The notes: generated by a model from the sequence alone, not told the origin. A DNA stretch of 64,000 nucleotides from Bacteroidota bacterium (GCA_030147525.1 JASBVF010000003.1:124001-188000); one strand, 5' to 3'. Positions 35,653 through 44,317 are shown, counted from the first letter of the stretch. Program-made: numbers and translations.

Positions 35653-35832
35653 TTATTGGTCAGATGATGATTTTGCGGATGAAGAATCAGGTGGGTTGTC
35701 GTCAAATAACATCCGGATAGAAGGCGTATAGTCATCCTCATATTGACCGGATCTGACGGCCCAGAAAAAAGCCGCCAAAAAACCGGCAGCAACGAGCAGA
35801 CTCAGCGCAATGAGTACAAAAATGATCTTCAT
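35653..35832 (-). CDS. ccoS: CcoS-like cbb3 oxidase maturation protein
   Basis: 59 residues from MKIIFVLIALSLLVAAGFLA; an alternative ATG 15 bp upstream (MNLLHMKII) is also within the predicted transcript. One TM helix is followed by FFWAVRSGQYEDDYTPSIRM, the CcoS signature (F-W-A-v-x-s-G-Q-f-D-D). CcoS is needed for heme and Cu insertion in CcoN. First gene of ccoS-NO-Q-P-G-H, 12 bp before ccoNO. Its C-terminal tail is Ser-rich and disordered. Confidence 0.93.
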   Translation of the reverse strand: MKIIFVLIALSLLVAAGFLAAFFWAVRSGQYEDDYTPSIRMLFDDNPPDSSSAKSSSDQ

Positions 35833-35862
35833 ATGCAAGAGATTCATGTTTAAAATCAGGCG

Positions 35863-35928
35863 GCAAGGTAGAGCGGGAGGGAGGGGTGCCAGATGATTTT
35901 AGTCAAGGGGGGCACTGACATTTGTCAT
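35863..35928 (-). promoter_or_regulatory. cbb3 operon promoter with tandem FNR/FixK-type boxes
   Basis: Boxes ATGAT-TTTA-GTCAA (35893-35906) and CTGAC-ATTT-GTCAT (35915-35928) have centres 22 bp apart. On the minus strand TACCTTGC (35870-35863), a TAnnTTTG-like -7 element, begins 29.5 bp from the proximal box centre. This puts the boxes at about -41.5 and -63.5 from a start site near 35858, 26 bp before the ccoS ATG. Confidence 0.78.
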
Positions 35929-36102
35929 CGAAGAAAAAAGACGTGGAAAGGCAGTGAATCCTGGGCTCTGCAACGGAAAAAACTGAAAGCTCAACGAGGG
36001 ATTTTTTCTGACAAAATGAAAACTTCGCTCACCCCAAATCTCATTCAGGCGGCTATTTTTTCTTAAAAGTTGCTCCCATAAAACTTCAAAGAAAAGTTTG
36101 CA

Positions 36103-36918
36103 TTATTTATCGCCAATGACCAGCAGCGGTAAATGCGTATGAAAAACCATCTCACGGGTGTGATTGGTCATGAACAGGTCTTCGAGTATGCCGTGCTCCC
36201 GTTTTACCATGACTACCAGATCGTTGTCGTTTTTCAACTTGATGTAATACTGAAGACCGTCGGAAACGGATTTATGACGGATGATTTTAAAGCTGTGATC
36301 TACTTCAGGTGAGAAAAAACCGGCTTGCCGCTGGCTTTCGAATTTTCGTTCGGCGGAAGGTTTGCCGCTTGACAGCTTTACGTGTGCAATCCGGACTTTT
36401 GCCTGGAAGGCAAGTGCGATTTTTTTCACCAAACCAAGGTCATCGAGCGAATCCATTTCATCAAAATCCGAGCAATAAAGTACATTCCGCAATGGGCGAA
36501 ACCTGGCATGGCTCGGTACTACCAGCACCGGCTTACTGCTGGCTTTTACTACCTCGTAAGTGTTACTGCCCCGGAGTTTTTGCAACAAACCGCTGGCACC
36601 TTTGGTGCCCATGACGATGAGGTCCGAAGCGAGAAACTCCGCTTCGGAGATAAGTTCTGCCAGTCGGGTGCCAGAACTTATGCTGACTTTCCATAAGATA
36701 TCATCTCCAAGTCCACTTTTTTTGAGGGAATGGCGGACAAAGTCGCCGAGTCTTTCCAGGTTGTCCTGACGATGATGTTCGTTGGCGTACAGATCTTTGT
36801 CAACCATGAAATGAGCGCCTAATTCCGCTCCTGTGAAAGTCTGTGCCAGGTGCGCAGCATAACGCAACGCAGTGTAAGCATTGGTGGAAAAATCAACTGG
36901 GACAAATAATTTGAGCAT
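36103..36918 (-). CDS. Tandem universal stress protein (N-terminal domain ATP-binding type)
   Basis: Two UspA domains, 271 residues from MLKLFVPVDFSTNAYTALRY (an upstream TTG is rejected). Domain 1 keeps GTKGASGLLQKLRGSN, the nucleotide-binding signature. Domain 2 is degenerate (VKREHGILEDLFMTNHTRE). It lies alone between the nos operon and the cbb3 operon. No complete FNR-like box was seen in the short gap upstream. Confidence 0.95.
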   Translation of the reverse strand: MLKLFVPVDFSTNAYTALRYAAHLAQTFTGAELGAHFMVDKDLYANEHHRQDNLERLGDFVRHSLKKSGLGDDILWKVSISSGTRLAELISEAEFLASDLIVMGTKGASGLLQKLRGSNTYEVVKASSKPVLVVPSHARFRPLRNVLYCSDFDEMDSLDDLGLVKKIALAFQAKVRIAHVKLSSGKPSAERKFESQRQAGFFSPEVDHSFKIIRHKSVSDGLQYYIKLKNDNDLVVMVKREHGILEDLFMTNHTREMVFHTHLPLLVIGDK

Positions 36919-37011
36919 AGGTTGGTTAGCTTTCAACAAAGATAAAAAGTGGCAGGTCTAAATCAACCTTCTCCCCTCCGAATTTCGGCAAATGAAATCG
37001 GGTTTACCTTA

Positions 37012-37794
37012 CTAAAAATCTTTGCGCAGCGAAACCCTCCTGATCCCCAGCGTTGGCAATATAATCCATAGGGTCAGCACGATCAACGAAACGGACATGC
37101 CGAATCCGGTGCCGAGAAATTTACGGAAAACCGCACCCGTGAAACCCATGAGCGCTGAAATGTCAAGTTTTAGCAAAATCAGGATTCTGGACAAATCGAT
37201 GGGGTTGAGCATGGACGCCGTGAGTGAGAATTTTTCAAGCGGATACTCGCTGAACCATGCGAGCGACAACAGCAGTAAACCATCATAAATCACTGCAAAA
37301 AATAACCAGACGAGTATGGCCAGACCAAAGCCTTTGATCCGGTTTTCATTGTTTAATGCAATCAAAAATGCCAACCCGGAGAAGATGAAGGACAAAGCCA
37401 CACCCACCAGCATCAGCGTGAAAAAATTACCTGCCTGTGCCGAGCCGAACACACCGTAAAGTATAAACGGAATGCCTGTGCCGATCAGCCAGCTTGCCGA
37501 GAGCGAACCGGCGACCCCAAGATATTGGCCAAAAAAAATGCTCGTCCGGCGTATGGGTTGCGCCAGCAGCAATTCCGTGAACTCACGGGAATTGTAGTAG
37601 TACATCACACCGAACATGGTGGCGATGAGCGGGCATAGCAAAAGCACCACATTCATCAGGCTGATGACCACTTTCGAAAGGTCACTGCTAAGCCAAAGCA
37701 GCGACAAGGTGAACAGCAGGTAAAACCCGCAATAAATGTAAGTCCAGCGGCTGCGGATGAGATCGTAAAAACTGTATTTTAATATTTTGAGCAT
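37012..37794 (-). CDS. nosY: NosY-type ABC transporter permease for N2O reductase maturation
   Basis: Inner-membrane permease, 260 residues, about six TM helices, family ABC-2/NosY (YYYNSREFTELLLAQPIRRTSIFFGQY is typical). With NosF and NosD it supplies sulfur or Cu-site material for the CuZ centre of NosZ. Last gene of the nos operon, 34 bp after nosF. Confidence 0.9.
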   Translation of the reverse strand: MLKILKYSFYDLIRSRWTYIYCGFYLLFTLSLLWLSSDLSKVVISLMNVVLLLCPLIATMFGVMYYYNSREFTELLLAQPIRRTSIFFGQYLGVAGSLSASWLIGTGIPFILYGVFGSAQAGNFFTLMLVGVALSFIFSGLAFLIALNNENRIKGFGLAILVWLFFAVIYDGLLLLSLAWFSEYPLEKFSLTASMLNPIDLSRILILLKLDISALMGFTGAVFRKFLGTGFGMSVSLIVLTLWIILPTLGIRRVSLRKDF

Positions 37795-37828
37795 GACTTG
37801 AATCTTTGAAGGATGATTGAACCAAAAA

Positions 37829-38581
37829 TCAGGCGGTCACGAAGGCCGGCTGGCCGTTCGAGCTGAACGCAGGGGTATTTTTTTGCTGTTCAAGCAAGCT
37901 GGCGATAGCTCTTTCCACGCTGGATTCGCCGTAGGTTTCTTTTAAAACTTTGAGGCTGCCCCTAAAGTGAATTTTCCCTTCCAGCAGGTAAACGACTTCC
38001 TCCGCCAGTTCTTCCACCAGGCTCATCACGTGCGTGGTGACAAGGATAGTTTTACCCGCAGCCCGCTGATTTTCAATGAGTTCCTTCAACCTGACCATGG
38101 AAATGGGATCAAGACCGGCGGTGGGTTCGTCGAGGATAATGATGGGACAATCATACATGAAAGTCAGCACGAGGTTGACCTTCTGACGGGTTCCGCCGGA
38201 GAGATTGCTCAGGCGGCTGCCGAGAAACGGGGTGAGTTCAAACAAATCGATCAGGTGCTGATCGCTCGCTGCCTTGCCCCGCAAATCCTTGATCATACTC
38301 AGTAATTCCTTCACCGTGAGGTTATCCGGGAAACGGGCAATCTGTGGCAGGTAGGCGATCTGCTTCCTGTATTCCCAGCGGTTTCGGACGCTTTTCCCAG
38401 CTACTTCGATGTTGCCGTCATCGGGCAGCACCATACCCAGGATGGATTTGATGAGCGTCGTTTTCCCCGATCCGTTCGGGCCCAGCACTGCGGTAATTCC
38501 GGGCTTGTCGAAGGCCAGGTCCACGCCTTTGAGGACGTGGTTTTTTCCGAATGATTTCTGAAGATGGTGTATCGTAATCAT
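37829..38581 (-). CDS. nosF: NosF-type ABC transporter ATP-binding protein
   Basis: ATPase of the NosFY exporter, 250 residues. Walker A GPNGSGKTTL, Q-loop YLPQIARFPDN, signature LSGGTRQKVNL, Walker B IIILDEPTAGLDP, and H-loop VTTHVMSL. The N-terminus overlaps the nosD stop by 4 bp (ATGA), which indicates coupled translation. Confidence 0.95.
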   Translation of the reverse strand: MITIHHLQKSFGKNHVLKGVDLAFDKPGITAVLGPNGSGKTTLIKSILGMVLPDDGNIEVAGKSVRNRWEYRKQIAYLPQIARFPDNLTVKELLSMIKDLRGKAASDQHLIDLFELTPFLGSRLSNLSGGTRQKVNLVLTFMYDCPIIILDEPTAGLDPISMVRLKELIENQRAAGKTILVTTHVMSLVEELAEEVVYLLEGKIHFRGSLKVLKETYGESSVERAIASLLEQQKNTPAFSSNGQPAFVTA

Positions 38582-39918
38582 TTTATTGTCAAAGCGTTTT
38601 GAGTTAATGAATGGCCGGGCTTGGCAGCCGGGTCAATTTTGGGGCCGGGCGTTTCAGCACCCTGAGCGATGCCTGAAGTCTGTTTCATTTTCGGTGCGTG
38701 ATCCACTACGTTTTCGGGTGTAAAAATGGGACTGACTTTCTCAGAAAAGTTCAGAATATCCACGAACAAACTCCGCATGAGCACAATACTCTCCGGCGTC
38801 CGGGTGACGATGTAACTGAAAAGCTTCATGGGCCGGTGCGGCACATCCCCTACCCCATCCCGGTCAAGGTCATAGCCGGAGTAGTCGCTCCAGAAGTTGC
38901 CGTCGTAATTGTTGTCCATGCCTGCGATCTGCACAGCGAGGTCAAAGCTGTTGGACATGAAATTATTTTGGGTTAAAACATTCTGCTGGCACCCGCCGGA
39001 GATTTTCATGGCCCAGCCATTATGAGCAAAGGTGTTTCGGACGTAAGTCAGGCGGTTGGAAGTTTCCGTAAAAATTCCCACGGTATTCTCCAGGAAACTG
39101 TTTTGCTCGATCCTTGAGTCGTGTATTTCTTTCAGCAACAGGCCGTAAGAGGCTGCCCCCCAGTTTTTTTCAAATACATTCTGAAACATGTCAATTCGCC
39201 TGGAATACATGACGGCCACACCTGCGCCGTTATTCCGGAAAGTGTTATGGTGATAAAAATTATCGTTGGAAAACATGAAGTGCAGGCCATAGCGTAGGTT
39301 GTTTTCGGCGATATTGCCGGTCACTCTGCTGTTATCCACAAACTCGAGGTAAATGCCGTCACGATGACCGGCGAGGTGATTGTCTTTCACGATGATGTTT
39401 TCACAATACCAAAGGTGAATGGCATTGCCGGAACCGGCTTCGTTTTCCGCCTGGCCCAGAACGAAATTGTTTTCCACCACCCCGTCCTTCGATTTTTCAA
39501 GATAAATGGCAAAAAAAGCATCCAGCAGGCGGTTGTTTTTAATGGTAAAATTCTGCGATTCCTTCATCCGGATACCTGCACGGTCCTGGGTGTAGCTCGT
39601 TCCGATGTTTTGAATCGTAAAACCTTCGATATGAAAGAACTGACTGTGGATGGTTAAAATTTCAGAGTTGCCGCCCCCGTCAAGAATGGGATTGCCTTCC
39701 CCAAACAGCGTAAGGTCTTTACCAATCAGGATGTTGCCTTCTGAGTAGGTTCCTTTTTTTACCAAAACCGTGTCGCATGGTTGCGCCAGCTCAATAGCTT
39801 CCGATATCGACGAGACGGGGCATTCCGGGCAAACTTCGATCACCCGGCCCTGGAGTGCAACGGCCATCATCAGGAAGGCCGTTGCGGTCAGTGTTTTTAT
39901 GATGTGAGGGTGTAGCAT
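38578..39918 (-). CDS. nosD: NosD, periplasmic beta-helix protein for N2O reductase maturation
   Basis: Signal peptide (TATAFLMMAVALQGRV), then a right-handed parallel beta-helix made of NosD/CASH repeats (VVENNFVLGQAENEAGSG, IVKDNHLAGHRDGIYLEF, VTGNIAENNLRYGLHFMFS). The stretch NNYDGNFWSDYSGYDLDRDG and VGDVPHRP are diagnostic for NosD. 446 residues. It delivers material to the CuZ site. An unusual acidic/Gly/Pro tail ends the protein. Confidence 0.94.
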   Translation of the reverse strand: MLHPHIIKTLTATAFLMMAVALQGRVIEVCPECPVSSISEAIELAQPCDTVLVKKGTYSEGNILIGKDLTLFGEGNPILDGGGNSEILTIHSQFFHIEGFTIQNIGTSYTQDRAGIRMKESQNFTIKNNRLLDAFFAIYLEKSKDGVVENNFVLGQAENEAGSGNAIHLWYCENIIVKDNHLAGHRDGIYLEFVDNSRVTGNIAENNLRYGLHFMFSNDNFYHHNTFRNNGAGVAVMYSRRIDMFQNVFEKNWGAASYGLLLKEIHDSRIEQNSFLENTVGIFTETSNRLTYVRNTFAHNGWAMKISGGCQQNVLTQNNFMSNSFDLAVQIAGMDNNYDGNFWSDYSGYDLDRDGVGDVPHRPMKLFSYIVTRTPESIVLMRSLFVDILNFSEKVSPIFTPENVVDHAPKMKQTSGIAQGAETPGPKIDPAAKPGHSLTQNALTIK

Positions 39919-39924
39919 GGATGA

Positions 39925-40356
39925 TTATTTCAGGTAAATCAAAAGGTTTTCCCAGTCGAAAACTTGTCCGCCTTTGGCCTCCCGCATTTGGATGGCCTGG
40001 GCTTCGGTTGCGTACGCCGACAGGTAAGCCCCCATCGGGCTGGGAACTTCATCCGAAATCAGGTAACTGCATGTTTTTGCGTCCTGCCAATCATCGGGTT
40101 GGTTGAAATCACGTACCAGTTGAAAGGCAAATTCAGTTTCAGCATGATCTTTCAGATAGTCTGCCATGCATTCGATGGCGTCGAATTTGAAAACCTTTCC
40201 CTTGGAGGAAACCAATTCTGCCGCAAACGGCACTTCGACGATCGTCATTTTACAATGAGCGCAGGCGTCGGCGCCAAATTCAACGGGCTGAGGTGTCGGT
40301 GAGCATGCGCTCGCCAGCAGCATGATCAGCACCGCCGGAAGGATTAACTTTTTCAT
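39925..40356 (-). CDS. nosL: NosL copper-chaperone lipoprotein
   Basis: Cu(I) chaperone for NosZ, 143 residues. Lipobox ASAC (Cys18). NosL metal motif DACAHCKMTI (Cys32, Cys35, Met37), then VSSKGKVFKFDAIECMADYL. Overlaps the upstream membrane-protein gene by 4 bp and precedes nosD by 6 bp. Confidence 0.94.
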   Translation of the reverse strand: MKKLILPAVLIMLLASACSPTPQPVEFGADACAHCKMTIVEVPFAAELVSSKGKVFKFDAIECMADYLKDHAETEFAFQLVRDFNQPDDWQDAKTCSYLISDEVPSPMGAYLSAYATEAQAIQMREAKGGQVFDWENLLIYLK

Positions 40357-40934
40357 ACTTCAATGATGTTTTTTTTTTGAAACCAGAGCGCCAGCCCTCC
40401 CAGTAAAAACGACACGCCGATGAACCAACCGCCGATGTAAGGCCATGACTTTGCCAGGAAGTTCAGCAGCAATTTGTTGCCAATGAGCGGTGGTTGATAG
40501 GCCATGCCGGGGATTTTGATGGGCGCTGTAGGGTCGAGGTTGTGACCGTAGTCATATTCCCAGAGGTAAAAATCATACATGCCTGCCACGCAGAGCACGA
40601 ACAGCACGCCCAGCCAAATCACCCAAAGCGTCCGCTTACCAGTCCATGCCAGAGCCATGCCGATGAGCGCCATTGCTCCGACGATGTATGGAAAGTATTT
40701 CAACTCAGGAATTGAATCCGGTTCGATGTATTTCATCCCAACGTAGTGATTGAGGATGTTGATGTTTTGAAGGGTTCCTTCCGTACTGCCGGTAATTTTG
40801 TTGATCCAGATGTACATCGTCACGCCGTCAGGGTATTGCGGAGCGATGAGTGTGATTTGCCACATCGGGAAAACGAAGAGCATGAGCAAACATGCGGCAG
40901 CCAGAAAGAATAAGATTTTTGGTAACTTTTTCAT
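40353..40934 (-). CDS. Membrane protein of the nos operon (NosB-like position)
   Basis: 193 residues from MKKLPKILFFLAAACLLMLF (the longer frame upstream is mostly the intercistronic hairpin and is rejected). About four TM helices: one N-terminal, two around YFPYIVGAMALIGMALAW and LWVIWLGVLFVLCVAGMYDF, and a last one near WPYIGGWFIGVSFLLGGLAL. A conserved-looking loop carries LWEYDYGHNLDPTAPIKIPG. It is found between nosZ and nosL in this operon, where clade II clusters often have a membrane protein (NosB); that identity is by position only. Confidence 0.75.
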   Translation of the reverse strand: MKKLPKILFFLAAACLLMLFVFPMWQITLIAPQYPDGVTMYIWINKITGSTEGTLQNINILNHYVGMKYIEPDSIPELKYFPYIVGAMALIGMALAWTGKRTLWVIWLGVLFVLCVAGMYDFYLWEYDYGHNLDPTAPIKIPGMAYQPPLIGNKLLLNFLAKSWPYIGGWFIGVSFLLGGLALWFQKKNIIEV

Positions 40935-40940
40935 TAGCCT

Positions 40941-41015
40941 GGTGATGTGTGAGGGATGGTTAGTGATTGGCACACGGGCCACAGCCCGGCGCCAATCACT
41001 AATTCATCAGTCACC
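40941..41015 (-). other. nosZ-downstream intercistronic hairpin
   Basis: Perfect 12-bp inverted repeat TTAGTGATTGGC (40960-40971) / GCCAATCACTAA (40991-41002), extended by partly matching outer arms, lies between the nosZ stop and the next gene. There is no T-run, so it is likely an mRNA stability element that favours nosZ. Confidence 0.72.
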
Positions 41016-41020
41016 ATAAA

Positions 41021-43012
41021 TTATTGCACGGCAGGTTCAGTCCCTGTCCACCACTTCAAAGCAGTGGGCGAATTGGCAGCGGATACCCGGAGGTAGCCCT
41101 GCATTTCCTGGTGAAGCGCCGAGCAGAAGTCGGTACAATAGAACGGAAATACTCCTTCTTTTTTCGGTTCCCAGAGCAAGGTTTCAGTTTGCCCCGGCAT
41201 GATCAGCAACTCAGCGTTGTTGGCGCCCATGACGGCAAAGCCGTGGGGCACGTCAAAGTCCTGTTCGAGGTTGGTTACGTGGAAGTACACTTTGTCGCCC
41301 ACCTTGAACCCTTCGATGTTGTCAGGAGCGAAGTGACTTCTGATGGTTGTCATGTAAACCCTTACCACATTTCCTTCCCGGACCACTCTGGTATCCTTCT
41401 CGCTGGTCGTTTTATATGGGTGCATGTTTTCGCTCAACTTGAAGAACTGCTTGCTTTTCGGTTTTACCCGGTCGGCAGAGATGCCCTGTGCGTAGTGAGG
41501 CTCACCGATGGTCGGGAAGTCGAGCAATAGTTGCATTTTATCACCGGAAATATCAATCAGCTGAGCAGACTGCGTCAACTCAGGTCCGGTCGGCAGGTAG
41601 CGGTCTTTCGTAATCTTGTTCAAAGCAACGAGGTATTTGCCCTGTGGCTTCTTGGTATCGCCGCCCGGCACCATCAGGTGACCGATGGAGTAATACGTCG
41701 GGATGCGGTCAAGGACTTCCCAGGTACCCACTTTCCATTTCACCACCTCCGAAGAGATGAAGAAGCTGGTGTAAGCGTTGCCGTTGTTGTCAAATTCTGT
41801 GTGAAGCGGGCCGAGTCCTGGTTCTTTCACCACACCACCAACTACTGCTTCGTATTGCAAAACTGGAATGCCGTACTTGTCGCCGTCAAACTTCTTTTCG
41901 TCAATAGCCTTCAGCATGTTGGTGAAAGAGTGAGCCGTCAAGTCGGTGGAAAGCTTACCGGAACCGATGATGTATTCGCCGGTTGGGTCAACATCCACAC
42001 CGTGCGGAGACTTCGGCGTAGGCAGGAAGTACACCAAACCCGGACAATCGGCAGGATCGAGCACTTTCACGCTGGTGATCAACTTGCTGGTCGCCATTTG
42101 GGTACTTTCATCAAAATAGTTGTGCATGTAGTTGGCAGGGAAATCTTTCGCTTTGCCCTGGGCCAGGTATTCCTCGGCTTTTTTCCAGTTGACGGCAGCG
42201 ATAAAATCCTTGTCATTTTGGGAAGCATTCACTTCCAGCAGGGAGTTTTTCTCCTCCGTGTTGTAGGTGGTGAAAAACATCCAGCCGTGAGATTTATTCT
42301 TACCGGCATGTGCCAAATCATAATCAAAACCAGGCATCAGCACCTGAAATTCAACGTTCATTTTACCGGTCTCCTTGTCAACTTTGATGAAAGACAAAGC
42401 GCCTTTGAAATTACCGGCATAGTCAGAAATACGCATGTCTTTTTGCGGAATCGGCACGCTGAAACGGGTACCTGCCACTACGTACTCTGTATTTTCAGTA
42501 GTAAACGGAGAACTGTGGTTACCGCCACTGTTAGGCAGTTCAATGGTTTCCACGGTTTCAAAAACACTCAAGTCGATACGGGCCACACGTGGCGTGTTGT
42601 TGCCATTGATAAAACACCAGCGGCCGTCCGTTTCACCGTTCGTCTGCGAAAGTTCAGGGTGGTGAGCATCATCCCAGGGGATGAATCCATGAGAAGTGTT
42701 GAGCAACGGCTTTGTTTCTTCATTGAAGCCGTAACCCTTTTCAGCATCGACAGAGAAGACCGGAATAACCCGGAACAACCGGCCCGAAGGCAATCCGTAA
42801 ACACTCAGTTGACCGCTGAAGCCACCTGAAATGAAGGAGTAAAATTCGTCGTGCTCCCCGGGGGCTACGTAAACTTTGGAGGCAGCATCGCCACTGAGCG
42901 CTCCGCCACCTGAGCCTTGTTGGCCCGTTTGTGCGCAACCGGCGAATACCAAAAAGGCAAGTGTCAGCCCGGCTGCGAGAAATAATTGGAAAGGACTTGG
43001 TAAGTTTTTCAT
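41021..43012 (-). CDS. nosZ: Nitrous-oxide reductase NosZ, Sec-dependent (clade II type)
   Basis: Reduces N2O to N2 in the periplasm. 663 residues. N-terminal Sec-type signal with lipobox-like VFAGC (Cys26) and no twin-arginine motif, as in clade II. The seven-bladed propeller carries the CuZ histidines (for example DDAHHPEL, DYDLAHAGKNKSHGW, SPHGVDVDPTGEY, LGPLHTEFD). The C-terminal cupredoxin has the CuA motif FYCTDFCSALHQEMQGYLRV. Encoded after a cytochrome c gene and before nosL-D-F-Y. Together with tandem FNR-like boxes upstream this predicts expression at low O2. Confidence 0.96.
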   Translation of the reverse strand: MKNLPSPFQLFLAAGLTLAFLVFAGCAQTGQQGSGGGALSGDAASKVYVAPGEHDEFYSFISGGFSGQLSVYGLPSGRLFRVIPVFSVDAEKGYGFNEETKPLLNTSHGFIPWDDAHHPELSQTNGETDGRWCFINGNNTPRVARIDLSVFETVETIELPNSGGNHSSPFTTENTEYVVAGTRFSVPIPQKDMRISDYAGNFKGALSFIKVDKETGKMNVEFQVLMPGFDYDLAHAGKNKSHGWMFFTTYNTEEKNSLLEVNASQNDKDFIAAVNWKKAEEYLAQGKAKDFPANYMHNYFDESTQMATSKLITSVKVLDPADCPGLVYFLPTPKSPHGVDVDPTGEYIIGSGKLSTDLTAHSFTNMLKAIDEKKFDGDKYGIPVLQYEAVVGGVVKEPGLGPLHTEFDNNGNAYTSFFISSEVVKWKVGTWEVLDRIPTYYSIGHLMVPGGDTKKPQGKYLVALNKITKDRYLPTGPELTQSAQLIDISGDKMQLLLDFPTIGEPHYAQGISADRVKPKSKQFFKLSENMHPYKTTSEKDTRVVREGNVVRVYMTTIRSHFAPDNIEGFKVGDKVYFHVTNLEQDFDVPHGFAVMGANNAELLIMPGQTETLLWEPKKEGVFPFYCTDFCSALHQEMQGYLRVSAANSPTALKWWTGTEPAVQ

Positions 43013-43024
43013 AATCGAATTTTT

Positions 43025-43102
43025 ATAACTATGAATGATGAACTATAAATGATGAACATGGCTGTACACCGTTCATCGTTCATCGTTTATAGTTCATAGT
43101 TA
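43025..43102 (-). repeat. Intercistronic palindrome built from 7-bp repeats (cytochrome c-nosZ)
   Basis: The left arm begins TAACTATGAATGATGAACTA and the right arm on the plus strand reads GTTCATC GTTCATC GTTTATA GTTCATA GTTA. The arms are nearly complementary around a 13-nt loop. Same family as 33418-33497. Confidence 0.8.
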
Positions 43103-43106
43103 AAAT

Positions 43107-43574
43107 TTAAAGTGTTCTGAAATATTCGAGTACCGCTCTGGCCTCTTCCTGGGTCAGATTCTGGTTGGCCATGGGTGAGCCGTTGTACTCCATGAGTAAT
43201 TTTTTAGCGATGGGGTCTTCTTTGACCATTTGCTCAGGGTTTAGGATCATGTTCATGACCCACTCCGGTGAGCGGCGTTCGAGGATGCCTTTTGGTGCTG
43301 GTCCGATAAATTTTTCGGTGGCCTTGTGGCAGGCAGTACACATTTTATTGTATACGTCCTCCCCTTTAGCAGCCATTGCTTCATCCACTGAAGCACCTAG
43401 CGAGACCTCAGAAATAGGACCTATACCTTTGTTTTCGAGTGGATCAACCTCGTCAGCTACCATAGATTTAGGCTTAGGCTTGCTGGCGTCAGCTGAAGAT
43501 GAAGTGTCTCCCCCGCACCCTATGGCACCAGCCAGGAGCAAGAGGGCGAAGAGGTGCAAAACGATAGATTTCAT
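43107..43574 (-). CDS. Mono-heme cytochrome c lipoprotein of the nos operon
   Basis: Probable electron donor to NosZ. 155 residues. Lipobox AIGC (Cys20), a Ser/Lys/Pro linker, then a cytochrome c domain with CTACH (Cys79, Cys82, His83) and a distal Met region NGSPMANQNLTQEEARAVLEYF. First gene of the nos operon; nosZ follows after the 7-bp-repeat hairpin. The tandem boxes and a -7-like element lie upstream. Confidence 0.92.
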   Translation of the reverse strand: MKSIVLHLFALLLLAGAIGCGGDTSSSADASKPKPKSMVADEVDPLENKGIGPISEVSLGASVDEAMAAKGEDVYNKMCTACHKATEKFIGPAPKGILERRSPEWVMNMILNPEQMVKEDPIAKKLLMEYNGSPMANQNLTQEEARAVLEYFRTL

Positions 43575-43647
43575 GACTCAAATTTTAAATGGTGACAGAA
43601 AAAAACATCGTTATTAATTTCGGATGCTTTTATCCTTTTTTATGAGG

Positions 43648-43743
43648 CAAAGATTGGATGCTTAGGCGGTGTGTCAGATGACATACATCAGGGCAAAAAA
43701 TGACATTTATCATTATTGAGAAAAAAGGATATTTTTATCCGTT
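43648..43743. promoter_or_regulatory. Divergent nos / Rrf2 promoter with tandem FNR/FixK-type boxes
   Basis: Boxes ATGAC-ATAC-ATCAG (43678-43691) and ATGAC-ATTT-ATCAT (43700-43713) have centres 22 bp apart. Toward nos, AATCTTTG (43655-43648, minus strand) begins 29.5 bp from the nearer box and matches TAnnTTTG except for its first base. Toward Rrf2, a TA at 43736 is 29.5 bp from the other box and TTTTG follows, a weaker -7. Confidence 0.72.
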
Positions 43744-43778
43744 TTGTTAACTTTACGTTTCAATAAAGCTCCTGAAAA

Positions 43779-44225
43779 ATGTTTTCACGTTCATGTCAAT
43801 ACGCACTCAGATCTGTGATTTATCTGGCCCGCAACTCCAAGGCCGAAAAAAAGACAGGCGTAAAAGAAATAGCCGACACGCTTGCAATTCCTCAACAGTT
43901 TCTCGCTAAAATCTTGCAGCAATTATCCAAACACAACCTCATTTCTTCTACCAAAGGACCGAACGGCGGCTTTTACCTGACGGATGAAAACATGACAGTT
44001 TCGCTGCTTCAGATCGTCGAATGTATTGACGGACCGGACACCCTTACCTCCTGCGTGATGGGGCTGCCAAATTGTTCCACGGAAAAGCCATGCCCGCTTC
44101 ACATCCATGTTTATGACTGGCGGGAAGAGTTTAGAAATATGCTGTCGAGCCGGCGGATCAATGATTTTTTGATACCAAAACAGGGCGATCTGGACGATTT
44201 TATGAGTGTAGTTCTCTCACGGTGA
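43779..44225 (+). CDS. Rrf2-family regulator with a three-Cys cluster motif (NsrR/IscR-like)
   Basis: 148 residues. N-terminal winged helix: SCQYALRSVIYLARN, then KEIADTLAIPQQFLAKILQQ, then GPNGGFYL in the wing. The cluster-binding loop has three Cys in CVMGLPNCSTEKPCPLH (spacing C-x7-C-x5-C), as in Fe-S Rrf2 proteins such as NsrR and IscR. Divergent from the nos operon, so NO or Fe-S/redox sensing of nos or of stress genes is plausible; the exact subfamily cannot be decided here. Confidence 0.9.
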   Translation: MFSRSCQYALRSVIYLARNSKAEKKTGVKEIADTLAIPQQFLAKILQQLSKHNLISSTKGPNGGFYLTDENMTVSLLQIVECIDGPDTLTSCVMGLPNCSTEKPCPLHIHVYDWREEFRNMLSSRRINDFLIPKQGDLDDFMSVVLSR

Positions 44226-44288
44226 TAAAAATCAACTTGCGCAACTGACCCCGATCACCCTTTTCACACTGTTTCCCGTCTACCTTAC
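44222..44288 (+). promoter_or_regulatory. USP promoter with tandem FNR/FixK-type boxes
   Basis: Boxes GTGAT-AAAA-ATCAA (44222-44235) and CTGAC-CCCG-ATCAC (44245-44258) have centres 23 bp apart. TACCTTAC (44281-44288), a partial TAnnTTTG, begins 29.5 bp from the proximal centre. Predicted start near 44293, 25 bp before the ATG. Confidence 0.72.
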
Positions 44289-44317
44289 GGGAGGTTTAAC
44301 ATTCAAAATACATTGCC

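Noticed and set aside
36940-37011. FNR-like box upstream of the 36103 USP
   Set aside because: Only an ATCAA half-site is seen; the other half does not match.
41531-42829. A 432-codon open frame antisense to nosZ
   Set aside because: It lies wholly inside nosZ, has no family motif, and its composition is the mirror of the real gene. NosZ has CuA and CuZ motifs.
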